Shown here: one piece after another, positions 20,041-29,691 of the stretch
Position numbering within the stretch: the first letter of the stretch is position 1
Layout: each line of letters starts with the position of its first letter
Assembly (NCBI GenBank): GCA_001600415.1
Contig: BCJX01000008.1
Location: 550,035-614,034, forward strand
Direction of reading: 5' to 3'
From: Pascua guehoae
Lineage: Eukaryota; Basidiomycota; Tremellomycetes; Trichosporonales; Trichosporonaceae
Length of the DNA: 64,000 nucleotides
Translations under genes and position numbers: made by a program
Notes under the pieces: model-generated
What the model was told of the DNA's origin: nothing
The model's input: only the letters and a program-made list of their open reading frames with translations
The model's database searches: none

Positions 20041-22189
20041 TTAGTAGAGCAAGCGCGTGAGAATGTTTGCGCGGGTGCCCTTGATGGCCTCGTAAATGTC
20101 CTTGACCTCGTCGAGGCCGACGCCCGAAATGTCTGCCATGAGGTAGGCAATGGCGCCCTTCGAGTCGGAAAACTGCTTTTCAATGTTGTGGTCCTGGAGG
20201 ATACCGTTGATGGCGCGGAGGACACCGGGCTCGTTGCGGTGGACGTAGCAGACGCGAATGTGGCGCTCGTCGTCGGTGGTAATGGCGCGGAGGTCGACTT
20301 CGGGAAAGTTGACGGCGCCGACAGTGGTACCATAGTTGATGTAGCGGGTAAGGGCGGTGGCGACCTCGGAGCCAATAGCGCGCTGGGCCTCCTCGGTCGA
20401 GCCACCAATGTGCGGGGTCATGATGAGGTTGGGGAGCTTGCGGAGGCGGAGGATAAAGTCGCCGAGCTGGTCGTTGAAGCCCGGGCCGTTGGATCCGGGC
20501 TCGCGGGGGAAGACGTCGACAGCGGCACCGGCAATGTGGCCCGACTCCATCGCGTCGCAGAGCGCAGGGAGGTCGACGACTTTGCCACGGGCATTGTTCA
20601 TAAAGAATGCGCCCTGCTTCATCTTGGCAAACTGTTCGGCACCCATCATGCCAATCGTGTCGGGAATCTCGGGAACGTGGAGGGTGACAAAGTCGGACTG
20701 CTCCAGGAGCTCGTCGAGGGTCTCGACCTGGTTGGCAGTGCCGAGCGGCATGATGGGGACCACGTCATAGTAGATGACGTTCATGCCAAAGCTCTCGGCA
20801 AGGACCGAAAGCTGCGAGCCAATGTGGCCGTAGCCGACGATACCGAGCGTCTTGCCGCGAATCTCCCAGCAGTTCTTTGAGAGCTTGTTCCAGATACCGG
20901 CACGCATCTCGGACGCGCGGTCAATGATCTGGCGCGAGAGCGCAATAATCTCGCCAATGACGAGCTCGGCGACGGAACGCGAGTTGGAAAAGGGCGAGTT
21001 GAAGACGGCGATACCGTGCTTGGCAGCGGCATCGAGGTCGACCTGGTTGGTACCAATGCAGAAGCAGCCAATGACCAGCAGCTGGGGGCACGCCTGGATC
21101 ACCTTGGCGGTGATCTTGGTCTTGGAGCGGATACCGACCGCGTGGTAGTTGGGCAGCTTCTGGATGAGCTCGTCCTCGGAGAAGGCCTTGGTGTAGTGGT
21201 CGACCTGGGCGTTAGCATGTGGTCAATGTGGATCAAGGAGACGGAGAGGGAGCCTTGGGCCGCGGTTGAACCTCTGCCTTTCTTATCTGTGGGACTGATC
21301 CAGGCTCGAGAGGCTAAAGCCACGCTGCACCCAAGCGACTGCGGTTCAAACCACAGACCACAAATAAGAGTGCACGAGCATCCGAGTACCCCACGGAACG
21401 AACGAGCACGCCCCGCACACCCCACACACCCCAAAGTCACAACCGTCCTCGCGCCCGAGGTGACTCACATCGTATCCGGCCTTTTTGAGAAAGTTTGCGG
21501 CGTCGAGCGAAATGTTCTCGAGGATGAGAATCTTAATGCGGCCCTGGCGCGTGGGGGTCTCGTCACCCTCCTTGACCTCCGCGACTGGGTACGCCGAGGG
21601 GAGGAACGCCTGGAGGTGGCGGGCGTTGGTGACGGCGCGGAACGAGGCACCAAACGAGCCCTGGGGCGACGTCGACATCATCGCCGCCGTGGGCGATCCG
21701 GGAGGGACATAGTTGACCGCACGGGGGTTGGTGGGAATGGGGATGCTGAGGTGTCAGTAGGGAAGTAGTGGTGGGTGGGGGCATGTATTCGTGGAGCCGG
21801 TCTGCCCTCCGAGTACGCCGAGGGGTAAGAGACGATCAAGGTAAATGGTGTGGAGACGGGCACTCAGTGCTGCGTGGTACTCGTCACTCGTCACCCGCTT
21901 CGTCACCCCTCATCGTCCAGATCACCTCTCTCCATGCGCCCAGTCCGACCAAGGTCGCTAGGTGACGAGCCCACCACCGTGAAGCACGTCCTACACTGCC
22001 TGGAACCCTCTCCATTGTCCCATTCTCTCGCTTACGGGGCGCGTCTGGCTTTAAAAACCTGACGCGCCGATGCCGCCGGCAATGTTCCGGCCGTCGTCTG
22101 GCTGATGTAAACGTTTCCAACACTCACGAGGCGGGGGGCTCAGACGCGCTGACGCTCAACCTGCGGCGGATGTTGACTGGGCTGGACAT
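20041..22189 (-). CDS. D-3-phosphoglycerate dehydrogenase
   Basis: The first enzyme of serine synthesis from 3-phosphoglycerate (NAD-linked, Ser3/Ser33 type). Exons in coding order are 22189-22128, 21745-21469 and 21204-20041, which join in phase for 500 aa. Visible: KILILENISLDAANFLKKAGYD (substrate domain start, split at an intron), the NAD-binding LGIVGYGHIGSQ (about residue 234), NNARGKVVD, the catalytic-His region TPHIGGSTEEAQ, and a C-terminal ACT regulatory domain (RVCYVHRNEPGVLRAINGIL, about 424-500), the usual site of serine feedback. The first exon encodes MSSPVNIRRRLSVSASEPPA, and the first intron is long (382 nt). A palindromic element lies directly after the stop. Confidence 0.95.
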
Positions 22190-23100
22190 GGTGGGCGGGT
22201 GTGGAGGGTGACGGGGGTTGGGAGAGATGATAGATGAAGAAGAAAGGAGAGTCGGAGGGGGGCGGGGTAACTTTTGATAAATGGGCGTCGACGTTTGTTG
22301 CAGCCTCTGGAACTTTAGTGACGGGCCGACTCGACTTTTGCGGCGCGTCCTTCTGTTCGCCGGTGGAGGCGCAACGAGCAAGGCGGGGCGCGGGCAGGCA
22401 AGGGCACAGGGTAGATCTGATTGCAGACTGGGCTATTGTATTGACGGTGGTTTGCGTGATCAGACCACTCAGATTCCGAAAATCATCCAGCAAGGGTATG
22501 AGTGGCGTTTTTATCCAGTCCCCCGACCTAACTTGGCACAGCTGTCCTTCCCGACGTAATCATCCCAAACTTTAACTCGGCATCGCCTTTCGTATTTTGA
22601 ATGGAGTTAGACATGAGGATGAGGCACTGGGCGTCCCGAGGTTGAGTTGCGGCAATGGCACAGACGAGGAACGACAAAGGGAACACGGGGCTAGGCGACG
22701 CGAGGAACACGGACACATTAGCACAGGTCGACGAGGGACAAGTATCGCCGAACTGGGGTCTGGTCGCGAAGTGGTCTTGCCGTGGACATGGAGGTGACAC
22801 CCTTTTCGCCTTCTCAAGACTGACGCCTAGAGCCCCCGCACGGAGGTCGTACTTTGTCACTACTCTCTCCCCGCCTAGGTCCCCCGCCTAGGTCCCCCGC
22901 AGGGGGGCTGCACACACGTCTGTACGCAATACCTCGTTGTACGCAATACCATTCCGGCCACACACACGTTTGTGCGCAATTCCATCACATGCTATCACAT
23001 ACGTGACATTCTAGAATACAGGTGCAGCTTTGATGGCCCAATCTGTCGGTCTACGCACACGTCTATCGGCAGTCAGCGCCGGCTGTGTTTGTGGAGGTAC
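22190..23100. other. Intergenic upstream of PGDH
   Basis: PGDH promoter side, plus one element cluster at 22824-22928. No supported gene. Confidence 0.5.
22824..22928. repeat. Palindromic GC element cluster, degenerate
   Basis: The degenerate core gagcccccgcacggaggtc, a duplicated cctaggtcccccg half, and the core GTCCCCCGCAGGGGGGC with the cacacacgtctgtacg outer end. A gtacgcaatacc motif repeats just beyond. Confidence 0.7.
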
Positions 23101-25007
23101 TCACCACTCTTGCATCTTGACAAACCAGGCTGTTCCCTGACACCCCTGGTCGACGCGAAACGTCTCTGCTTCGAGCCGTCGTCTCTTTGTTTTTCTCCTG
23201 TCGCCCTCATCGCTGTCGCCCTCGTCGTCTCGGTCGGGGACGTCGTTGTCGTTGTCGTCGGTGCGAGAACGGTACTGCAACAGCTTACAGTCAGCAAAGT
23301 AGCGCTCTGGAATGCTGCCGCCTAGACCTCCCGCAGGGAGGTCAAACGTGGCCCAGTGTTCCTCGCCTAGACCTCCCTGCGGGAGGTCAAACTTGGCCCA
23401 GTGTTTGACACCCGTTGACTTACACCAAACACGCCTCGCTTCGCCTGGCGTCCACCAATCTGCACGCCGCGGAAGAGGGATACATGGCCACAGCGATGGA
23501 ACCCCTCGACGACAATATCCCAGCGTAGCTCGGGTGGCTGATCGCCCGTGAGCGAGACGACACCGTAGGCAAACTTGGGACCGTCACGAGCGTCAGAGTC
23601 GCCCGAGTCCTCGTCAGAATCCGGGTAGTCGACCTCACTGGCTGCCCCGTTTCCAATACCGTAAAAGTAGACAGGGGGGATGGGCGTGCTGCGGCATGGT
23701 TCCGGCAAGGCAAAACGGGTGATGAGATCATCATTGCTCGTGCCCAATTTGCGGAGATGTTTCCGGTACGCCTCCTCGACCGCACTCTGGTCACAGGGGA
23801 CCATGGCAAAGATGTCAGGTGGGTCAAAGCGGCGACGAGGGAGAACTGTCCCCTTGTACAGGCTGAATCTCCTCATTCGACGATTGGTGTGGGTGGCATA
23901 CCACCGGCCACCGACACCGGCCCAGTCCCACACGCCGTCTTCGAGATCGAAAGGACGGCAAAGCCGCAGAACTCCCGGTCCGCGGACAGCGTCCAGGCCG
24001 CCACTGAGGGCGTGCTCTGTGTGAGACCAATCGATCTGGGGGCGTTTATAGATCATCTCCCAGTCAAGGTACTACCAGTCAGCTCCCATAGATGCAGTGG
24101 GACGAGGCTAGGAAAGACTTCAACGGGAGAAGCCCAATTCAGGTGCACATACTGCCAACGATCGGGCCAGGGCCCAGAATCGGAGCAGAACAAGGACGTA
24201 GGGCACTCACAGGATACATGGACGCATCAACTCCTGCCCAATACGTCTTGGCGCCGTCATCAGGTAGGTCCTTAGGAGATGCCCATGCTTGGGCAAAGTA
24301 GCCCAACGGAGAGTGGTAGGGACGAGGAAAGTGATAAAGCAACGCATGTAGATGTCGGACCGCGGCGGGAGAAGGGTGAGAAGGGTCCTCGTCCCGATGC
24401 TCGGACAACCATGCCAGCACAGGACGTTCAATCAGACGCTCGAGAACCGCAACATTCATAGATGGCTGGCCGAGTGCCGGAAGATCAAGGTAGAGGTCGA
24501 GCACGGTCTGCACCACCCTCAGCGTGTAGGGGCGCAGCAGTCAGCTTCAGGCACGACAAGGCCGGCTCACAATTTCAGCTTTATAAGCGGCATCTGGCTC
24601 TGGCCTTCCAAGGTATGCGTCGGCGCGTCCAGGGAGAGGCATTCGACGGGTGTGGACAAAAGTCAACGTAAAGTCTCGGTCCAGTACACGCTGCTTCCAG
24701 TCATAGGTCTTCCGCGGAGCCAAGAATGCTGCAGCGCGATCGGGATGGTCATATTTCAGAAGGTGGACATTTCGCCAGGCATTCTGCTCATGCTGCATGG
24801 GATTATCAATACACTGTACAATGTCAAGGGGTTACTTACCGTGATGGTGTTGTGAAGGTGGCGACAAACTAGGGACAGGGTTGCAATGGTATTCAAATCG
24901 TCGACAGCCGCAAGCGTCACGATGTGTTGAAGCAACTGCCATTAGTTTGGCCAAGGAGAATATATGCGATGAACACCGACCTCTGATGGTAATGATAAGA
25001 TGGACAT
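23101..25007 (-). CDS. F-box protein, six exons (not the multicopy family)
   Basis: Exons in coding order are 25007-24981, 24935-24840, 24792-24571, 24507-24211, 24071-23424 and 23274-23101, all in phase, for 487 aa. The N-terminus is a textbook F-box: MSILSLPSELLQHIV, TLAAVDDLNTIATLSLVCRH, LHNTI. It is followed by the WRNVHLLKYDHPD...YDWKQRVLDRD pattern common after the F-box in basidiomycete proteins. A tail exon is Asp/Arg/Lys-rich (DDNDNDVPDRDDEGDSDEGD, KTKRRRL). It probably recruits an unknown substrate to an SCF ubiquitin ligase. The exon-1 donor (gtcggt) and the 139-nt fourth intron are the least certain joins. The last intron (23423-23275) contains a palindromic element pair. Confidence 0.7.
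23319..23405. repeat. Palindromic GC element pair, GACCTCCC subtype, inside an intron
   Basis: Both cores (GACCTCCCGCAGGGAGGTC and GACCTCCCTGCGGGAGGTC) keep full pairing. They lie in the last intron of the F-box gene 23101-25007. Confidence 0.9.
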
Positions 25008-25747
25008 TGCGGGTGCAAGGAAGGGTGACAAGAGGGAAGAAGCAGCTCTGAGTGTTGTGGAACGGAGGGGATATTTATATGTATCGGTGTTGCCAATTGG
25101 TGAGGGAAGCGGGAGCAAAACAGGGCAACGGCACCGCCAAGCTGAAACTTACGTGCCGTAATTGTCACCCGTCGTGGCAGTGTTGAGGCACTAGCTGTGT
25201 TGGTACTGTGGTCATAGCCGGGTCGAACAGAAGGCGGTGTTGACGACCATCCTAGAGTTTCAGAGATAAGGAGGTTACAGAAGGCGGTGTTGACGACCAT
25301 CCTAGAGTTTCAGAGCTTGTAGAATAAGGAGGTACAGAAGGCGGTGTTGACGACCATCCTAGAGTTTCAGNNNNNNNNNNNNNNNNNNNNNNNNNNNNNN
25401 NNNNNNNNNNNNNNNNNNNNAAGGAGGTACAGAAGGCGGTGTTGAAGACCATCCTAGAGTTTCAGAGCTTGTAGAATAAGGAGGCACAGAAGGCGGTGTT
25501 GATGACCATCCTAGAGTTTCAGAGCTAGAATAAGGAGGAGGGAGAAGAAAGACAGCCAGAGAAGTCGCTTGACACATTGAGTTCACTGCAGTTTCACACT
25601 CGTTTTAAGTGTTCACAGCTATGCCCTGTTGTTGCACAGCTCACAACACAGCTCACAACTCTGAACATCCACAATGGTCATACTTAAGGACCGCCATGGC
25701 AGAGACGACCGCTTCCTCCCTTCTCATTGAGAATCACTCAACCGACC
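25008..25747. other. Divergent intergenic region with tandem repeat
   Basis: Shared upstream region of the minus-strand F-box gene and the plus-strand aspartic protease. It holds the 57-bp tandem repeat and the sequence gap. Confidence 0.6.
25227..25538. repeat. 57-bp tandem repeat, five visible units, interrupted by 50 N
   Basis: Units start at 25227 (shortened to 50 bp), 25277, 25334, 25429 and 25486; full units are 57 bp and begin acagaaggcggtgttga. N bases fill 25371-25420, so the true copy number is unknown. The minus strand stays open across the units (57 is a multiple of 3), but no gene model uses it. Confidence 0.95.
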
Positions 25748-27845
25748 ATGACTACTCCCCAAGCTCTTACACTCCCAATTACCCGTGTCGGACGCGATGG
25801 TCCTGTCGAACAATGTTTGGCACCCATCAGACCCAGCAAGGCCAGTGGCATTAAGGCTAAGCTTGGACGCCGGCCGCGTACCACAACCAATACCAAGGAT
25901 CAGTGGGTGCGAAGAACCACATTCCTGCTGCTGACCCCAGTCTCACGTTGAATGCCCTGGGCGACAAGATCACTGCAGAGATCACTGTCCACGGGGGCAA
26001 ACTCAATCTCCTCGTGGACACTGGGGCTCATGACTTAGTCATATTCGGGGCGGCTTGCAAGACCTGGGTGCTCAATGCAGCCGGGGACATGGTGGAAGTG
26101 CCTCTGTCCTCGTACACTCCTTCGGCTGCCTACACGGTTAGGAACCCAAATCCTCCGGACATCGAGTACGCCGATGGGGAAGGCGTTGCGGGCGAAATTG
26201 GAACGGATACCATGACCTTTGCCGGAGTAGAGGTCAAGGATCAGTGGTTTAGTAAGAGCATGAGTTCCAAGTACATCAATTCGCTGACGGCAGTGCATGT
26301 CACCCAAACCACCGCAACTGACACTCTTGTTTCGGGGAACCTCGCCATGGGTGTACGAAACCTGCTGGGTATAGTGCCGAGCAACGACGAGCCGCTCTGG
26401 TACCGTGTTGCCAAGTCTCGGGGACTACCGACGATGTTCTCCCTGCGTATCCAGCGTGATCCGTTGCTTCGTGGCCGTCAAGGACAAGGCGGCGAAGTTA
26501 TGATTGGGTTTGTGGTTGTCGTCAAAATCAATACTGACCACACAGCGGTTACCGAAGGGATTGCATCAAGGGAGGCGACGATAACAAAATCTCCTGGTTT
26601 CCTGTCCGCGACGATGCGCCCGATGGGCAATCCAGCTGGGCCATTGACCTCGGTTCCATTTGGATCAACGAGACGCAATTCCCTGTTTCGAAGCCAGTAC
26701 TGCTGGACTCTGGGGCAAATCATATCTACGCTCCCTACAATGAGATTAAGCCGATCATGGATAAACTACTGGGCGTTACCGAGAAGCGTGTTAGCGCTCT
26801 CTACACCCGGTGGATTGTCGCAAACGTGCCTTCATGTTGCATCACGTTGGGCAACCAGAATCAATCGCCCAAAACGTTCCGCATTCCTGACGAGGACATG
26901 ACTCTCGAAGTCGGGGGGGACAAGTATATCGTTATCGTGGGAAGTCACAACGACAAGGTGTAAGTCTTTGTCAACTTCCAGGCTGATTATTAGGCACAAT
27001 TGGACCCTCGGACTGAAGTTCATGCAGAATGTATACTCCATCTTCCATCTAATGGACGATGGAACGAAACGCGTAGGAGTCGCCGAACTCCCGACGAAGA
27101 GGCCCCGTCCTGGGCAGCAACCATATGCTCCCCAGTTGGGTTCCCTTGGGGCAAGCGGTCAGGTGTTCCCAGGAATGTTCGCCGGTCTGAACAGTACGTT
27201 CTTTGCCCTTACCCCTGTGTCTTTCCTAATATTAGATCCTTCCGTCAACAATCCTATGGCAGCCGGGCCGTCAACCATGCCGCTCCAGCCTCCACTGCCC
27301 GGCCAAGCCGGACCCTCGAATGCCCCGCTTCAGGCGCCGTTCAACACGTACGCACTTCCTCAACCCTCTGTTGGTCTCGGCAATCCAAACCCGCATGGTG
27401 GGACCTTCGACCCCCAGCTCAATACGATCAACCCTCAGCTGCTGCTTGGTGCCAACGCAGACCCTAATTTCCAATGGGGCATCGGGAACAGCCTCAACCC
27501 TCAGTGGGGCGGCAACACCAATGTCCATCCGCAGCTGGGCGGTGGCTTCAACCCCCAGCTCGGCCATAATGTCGACCCCAATGCCCAGTGGGGGACGAGT
27601 AACACCGACCCCAATGCCCAGTGGGGGACGAGTAACACCAACCCTCAATGGAGCGGCTCGGCCAACCCCTATGATCAGTGGGGCGCGAGTTCCAACACAC
27701 AGGATGGCAGTGGAGGTGCATTTGCCTCATCGTCCGGCCACTACCAGTTTACCCAACGCCGCCAACTGGCGTCAAAGAAGGTACGTCGTCATCGGCTCTC
27801 TTTCTGTCTGCTCACCGATAGCGCGGCCCGAGGCGAATGATGTGA
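25748..27845 (+). CDS. Pepsin-like (A1) aspartic protease with Asn/Pro/Gln/Trp-rich tail
   Basis: Exons 25748-25902, 25941-26507, 26546-26959, 26994-27193, 27236-27780 and 27822-27845 join in phase for 634 aa. Introns are 34-42 nt with CTGAC, CTGAT or CTAAT branch points; the last intron is least sure, and without it the frame ends at 27840. The two catalytic aspartates are visible: LLVDTGAHDLVIFG (about residue 77) and VLLDSGANHIYAPY (about 295), with the flap region IEYADGEGVAGEIGTDTMTF and GWTLG-like HNWTLGLKFMQNVYSIF near the end of the lobe. An early basic stretch (KLGRRPR) may be a propeptide site, but no clear signal peptide is seen. The tail repeats NPQWG/DPNAQWGTSNT-like units and matches nothing I recognise. 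Confidence 0.82.
27574..27639 (+). repeat. 33-bp tandem duplication in protease tail
   Basis: Two identical 33-bp units beginning gaccccaatgcccagtgg encode DPNAQWGTSNT twice. Confidence 0.92.
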
Positions 27846-28350
27846 GGGTGAGGAGCCAAGACACTGCCGGGACACGAACGCTTGTAGCCTTATCCTTGTA
27901 GCCTTCCATACACGTCCACGTGTTGTAGCCTTTTCGCCGGCAAGGAAATGCACTGTATCGACTCTGTATTCGCGATATGCCCAGATCTGCACTCATTCAC
28001 GTCAATTCTATGCGGCTCAGGCGGCAGTAGTCAGTGTTTCCAATCCCACACTTGCAGTCGGGATCAATCTGTATGGTAAGACAAGCTCGTACAATCAGTC
28101 GCTGGACGTTGTCGACATTTCTGGAGGTCGTCTAACCGGTAGTCCCGAGTCCCCGCAAGGACCTCGGTGCCACTCGGCCCAGGAGAGACGACTTGGCGTT
28201 CGTGTTATGCAGATCATACACTGCGGCATTCGTTTTTGGATCATGCAATGCATCCGCCAGCCAGCGTGCGTCGCTGGGTTGGGCGGGCGGCCAAAACCTG
28301 TGTCTACCTATGTCCGTCCGCCATCAATGCGGACTTGCTCGGCCCACGCC
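27846..28350. other. Convergent intergenic region
   Basis: Lies between the protease and cytosine deaminase 1 stop codons. No gene seen. Confidence 0.5.
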
Positions 28351-29338
28351 TCACTTGCTGACCTCGCCAATGTCCTCATTCCACACCTTGCTACCCACCT
28401 CGCTCGCGATCCAGTCGCCCATCATCTTGGTGATCTCGGGGTCGCGGAGGTTGACGACCTCGACGCCACGTTGGTGGAGGAGGTCCTCGCCGCCGACAAA
28501 GTTGTCGTTCTCGGCCATGACGACCTGGGGTCAGACCTTCAGCCGGGGTACGGGGGATCAGGTTAGAGGAGCTCGACTACGCACGACTGGAATCTTGTAC
28601 AGCAAGCACGTCCCAGAGCACTGCCATTAGTACTGCCTGCTCCAAGCTGACCAGTGAACAAACCATAATACTGCATCGTCAGCAACACGCCTCCAGTCAC
28701 AGGGGCCATGGCTCACCAAGGGCTCAAGGTCGAGAACATGGCACATTCGCTGAGGACGCCCTCGGCGACGCGGCCCAAGTTTTCGAGCGCATCCGTCTCG
28801 CCGTGCCGAATGTTCGAGTTCATCTGCACACGCTGGTTGGTTAGCCTTGCTCGGCGCCTGAAGTGTGGCCGGTCAATGGTATCTGCACCGATAATGGTAT
28901 CTCAATCTTCTCTACGCACTGCCCACCAGCTCCTGCTACACGGCCCCCTCGCCTCGCCTTCCCCGGGTGACCCCTCTCCCTGCGTACTGCTTCGCGCTGT
29001 AGTGGACCAGGTCTTGTGTCCCTCTCCCACCAGAGCACCCAAGAGCAAGCCAGGTTCGACCCCCTGTGGGGGGTCTAGGCGGCTCTGTTCGAAAGCGCTA
29101 GACTAACCTGGTTATGTCCCCGAGCAAGAACATCGCCGGTAGGCAGGTGTACCACTGCGGCACTAGCCGTCAGCCCAGCCCGTGGCTGCCGTGCTCAATC
29201 GCCTACCCGATAGGAATGCCACCCTCGCCGAGCGACTTGAGCGCCTGCTCATGCGCGCTGCCTGTCAGCTCGTTTCCTTAATGTTTAGCTGGCGTACATC
29301 TTCATGTACTTGGGGTAGTCGGCCGGCGTGACTGGCAT
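28351..29338 (-). CDS. FCY1: Cytosine deaminase (FCY1-like), copy 1, with a 7-nt microexon
   Basis: Deaminates cytosine to uracil in pyrimidine salvage (cytidine-deaminase fold, zinc enzyme). Exons in coding order are 29338-29298, 29257-29207, 29162-29108, 28823-28717, 28670-28664, 28620-28585 and 28524-28351, which join in phase for 156 aa; yeast Fcy1 is 158. Zinc ligands are HGE (in RHGETDALEN) and the PCxxC motif in SPCIMCSG. The middle of that motif comes from a 7-nt exon (tattatg on the coding strand) between introns with CTGAC and CTAAT branch points. The C-terminus VVMAENDNFVGGEDLL...VWNEDIGEVSK is typical Fcy1. Intron 3 (284 nt) contains a palindromic element. The gene is divergent from MON2 across 353 bp. 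Confidence 0.9.
29043..29082. repeat. Palindromic GC core in an intron of cytosine deaminase 1
   Basis: A gagcaagccaggtt linker then CGACCCCCTGTGGGGGGTCT and aggcgg. This is the right-most copy in the window. Confidence 0.8.
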
Positions 29339-29691
29339 CGTGATGTTGCTTGGCAGTATGTGAGTATGAGGAAGAATGAGAGGCGCAAGAGAGCTGTGGG
29401 CCCAAAAGTTGATAAGGGGAGAAGGCCGAGGGCGCCGACATATGACATGCCGATAACCTCTTCAGGGTCCTTTGAATTTCGCCGCCACCTCCACGCGACA
29501 ACAGACACACACGCCGCACACATGCACAGACGCACAGACCGCCTGATGCACGTCACCGGTCGCATGTCGCAGTCACACCCACCCACCTATGCGCATACTC
29601 TTCCAGTCAACACACACCTCATCAACCTCCCTTGCCACCACAACCACCTTATCCACCACCTTCACTCGATACCCAGTCCGGGCCCACGGCC
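29339..29691. promoter_or_regulatory. Divergent promoter region, cytosine deaminase 1 / MON2
   Basis: The 353 bp between two outward-facing start codons. CAC- and ACC-rich near MON2. No specific site is claimed. Confidence 0.5.

Noticed and set aside
21290..21370. tRNA-like box B (ggttcaaacc) in PGDH intron 2
   Set aside because: The T-arm and acceptor cannot both pair in one tRNA fold; no box A at the right distance.
1334..23405. Peptides of the LDPPAGGSNLAQC type as a protein family
   Set aside because: They are translations of the palindromic element in many unrelated frames and positions, not homologous proteins.
23275..23423. Palindromic element as an intron-generating element (introner)
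   Set aside because: In the F-box gene and in deaminase 1 the element sits in the middle of the intron; splice sites lie in unrelated flanking sequence.
24057..24151. Extra exon (YVHLNWASPVEVF...) in the F-box gene 23101-25007
   Set aside because: It looks protein-like but leaves the next exon out of frame; a single 139-nt intron with a ctgac branch point keeps the frame.
1334..29082. CRISPR array
   Set aside because: Dispersed palindromes in a eukaryotic genome, no regular array of unique spacers, no cas genes.
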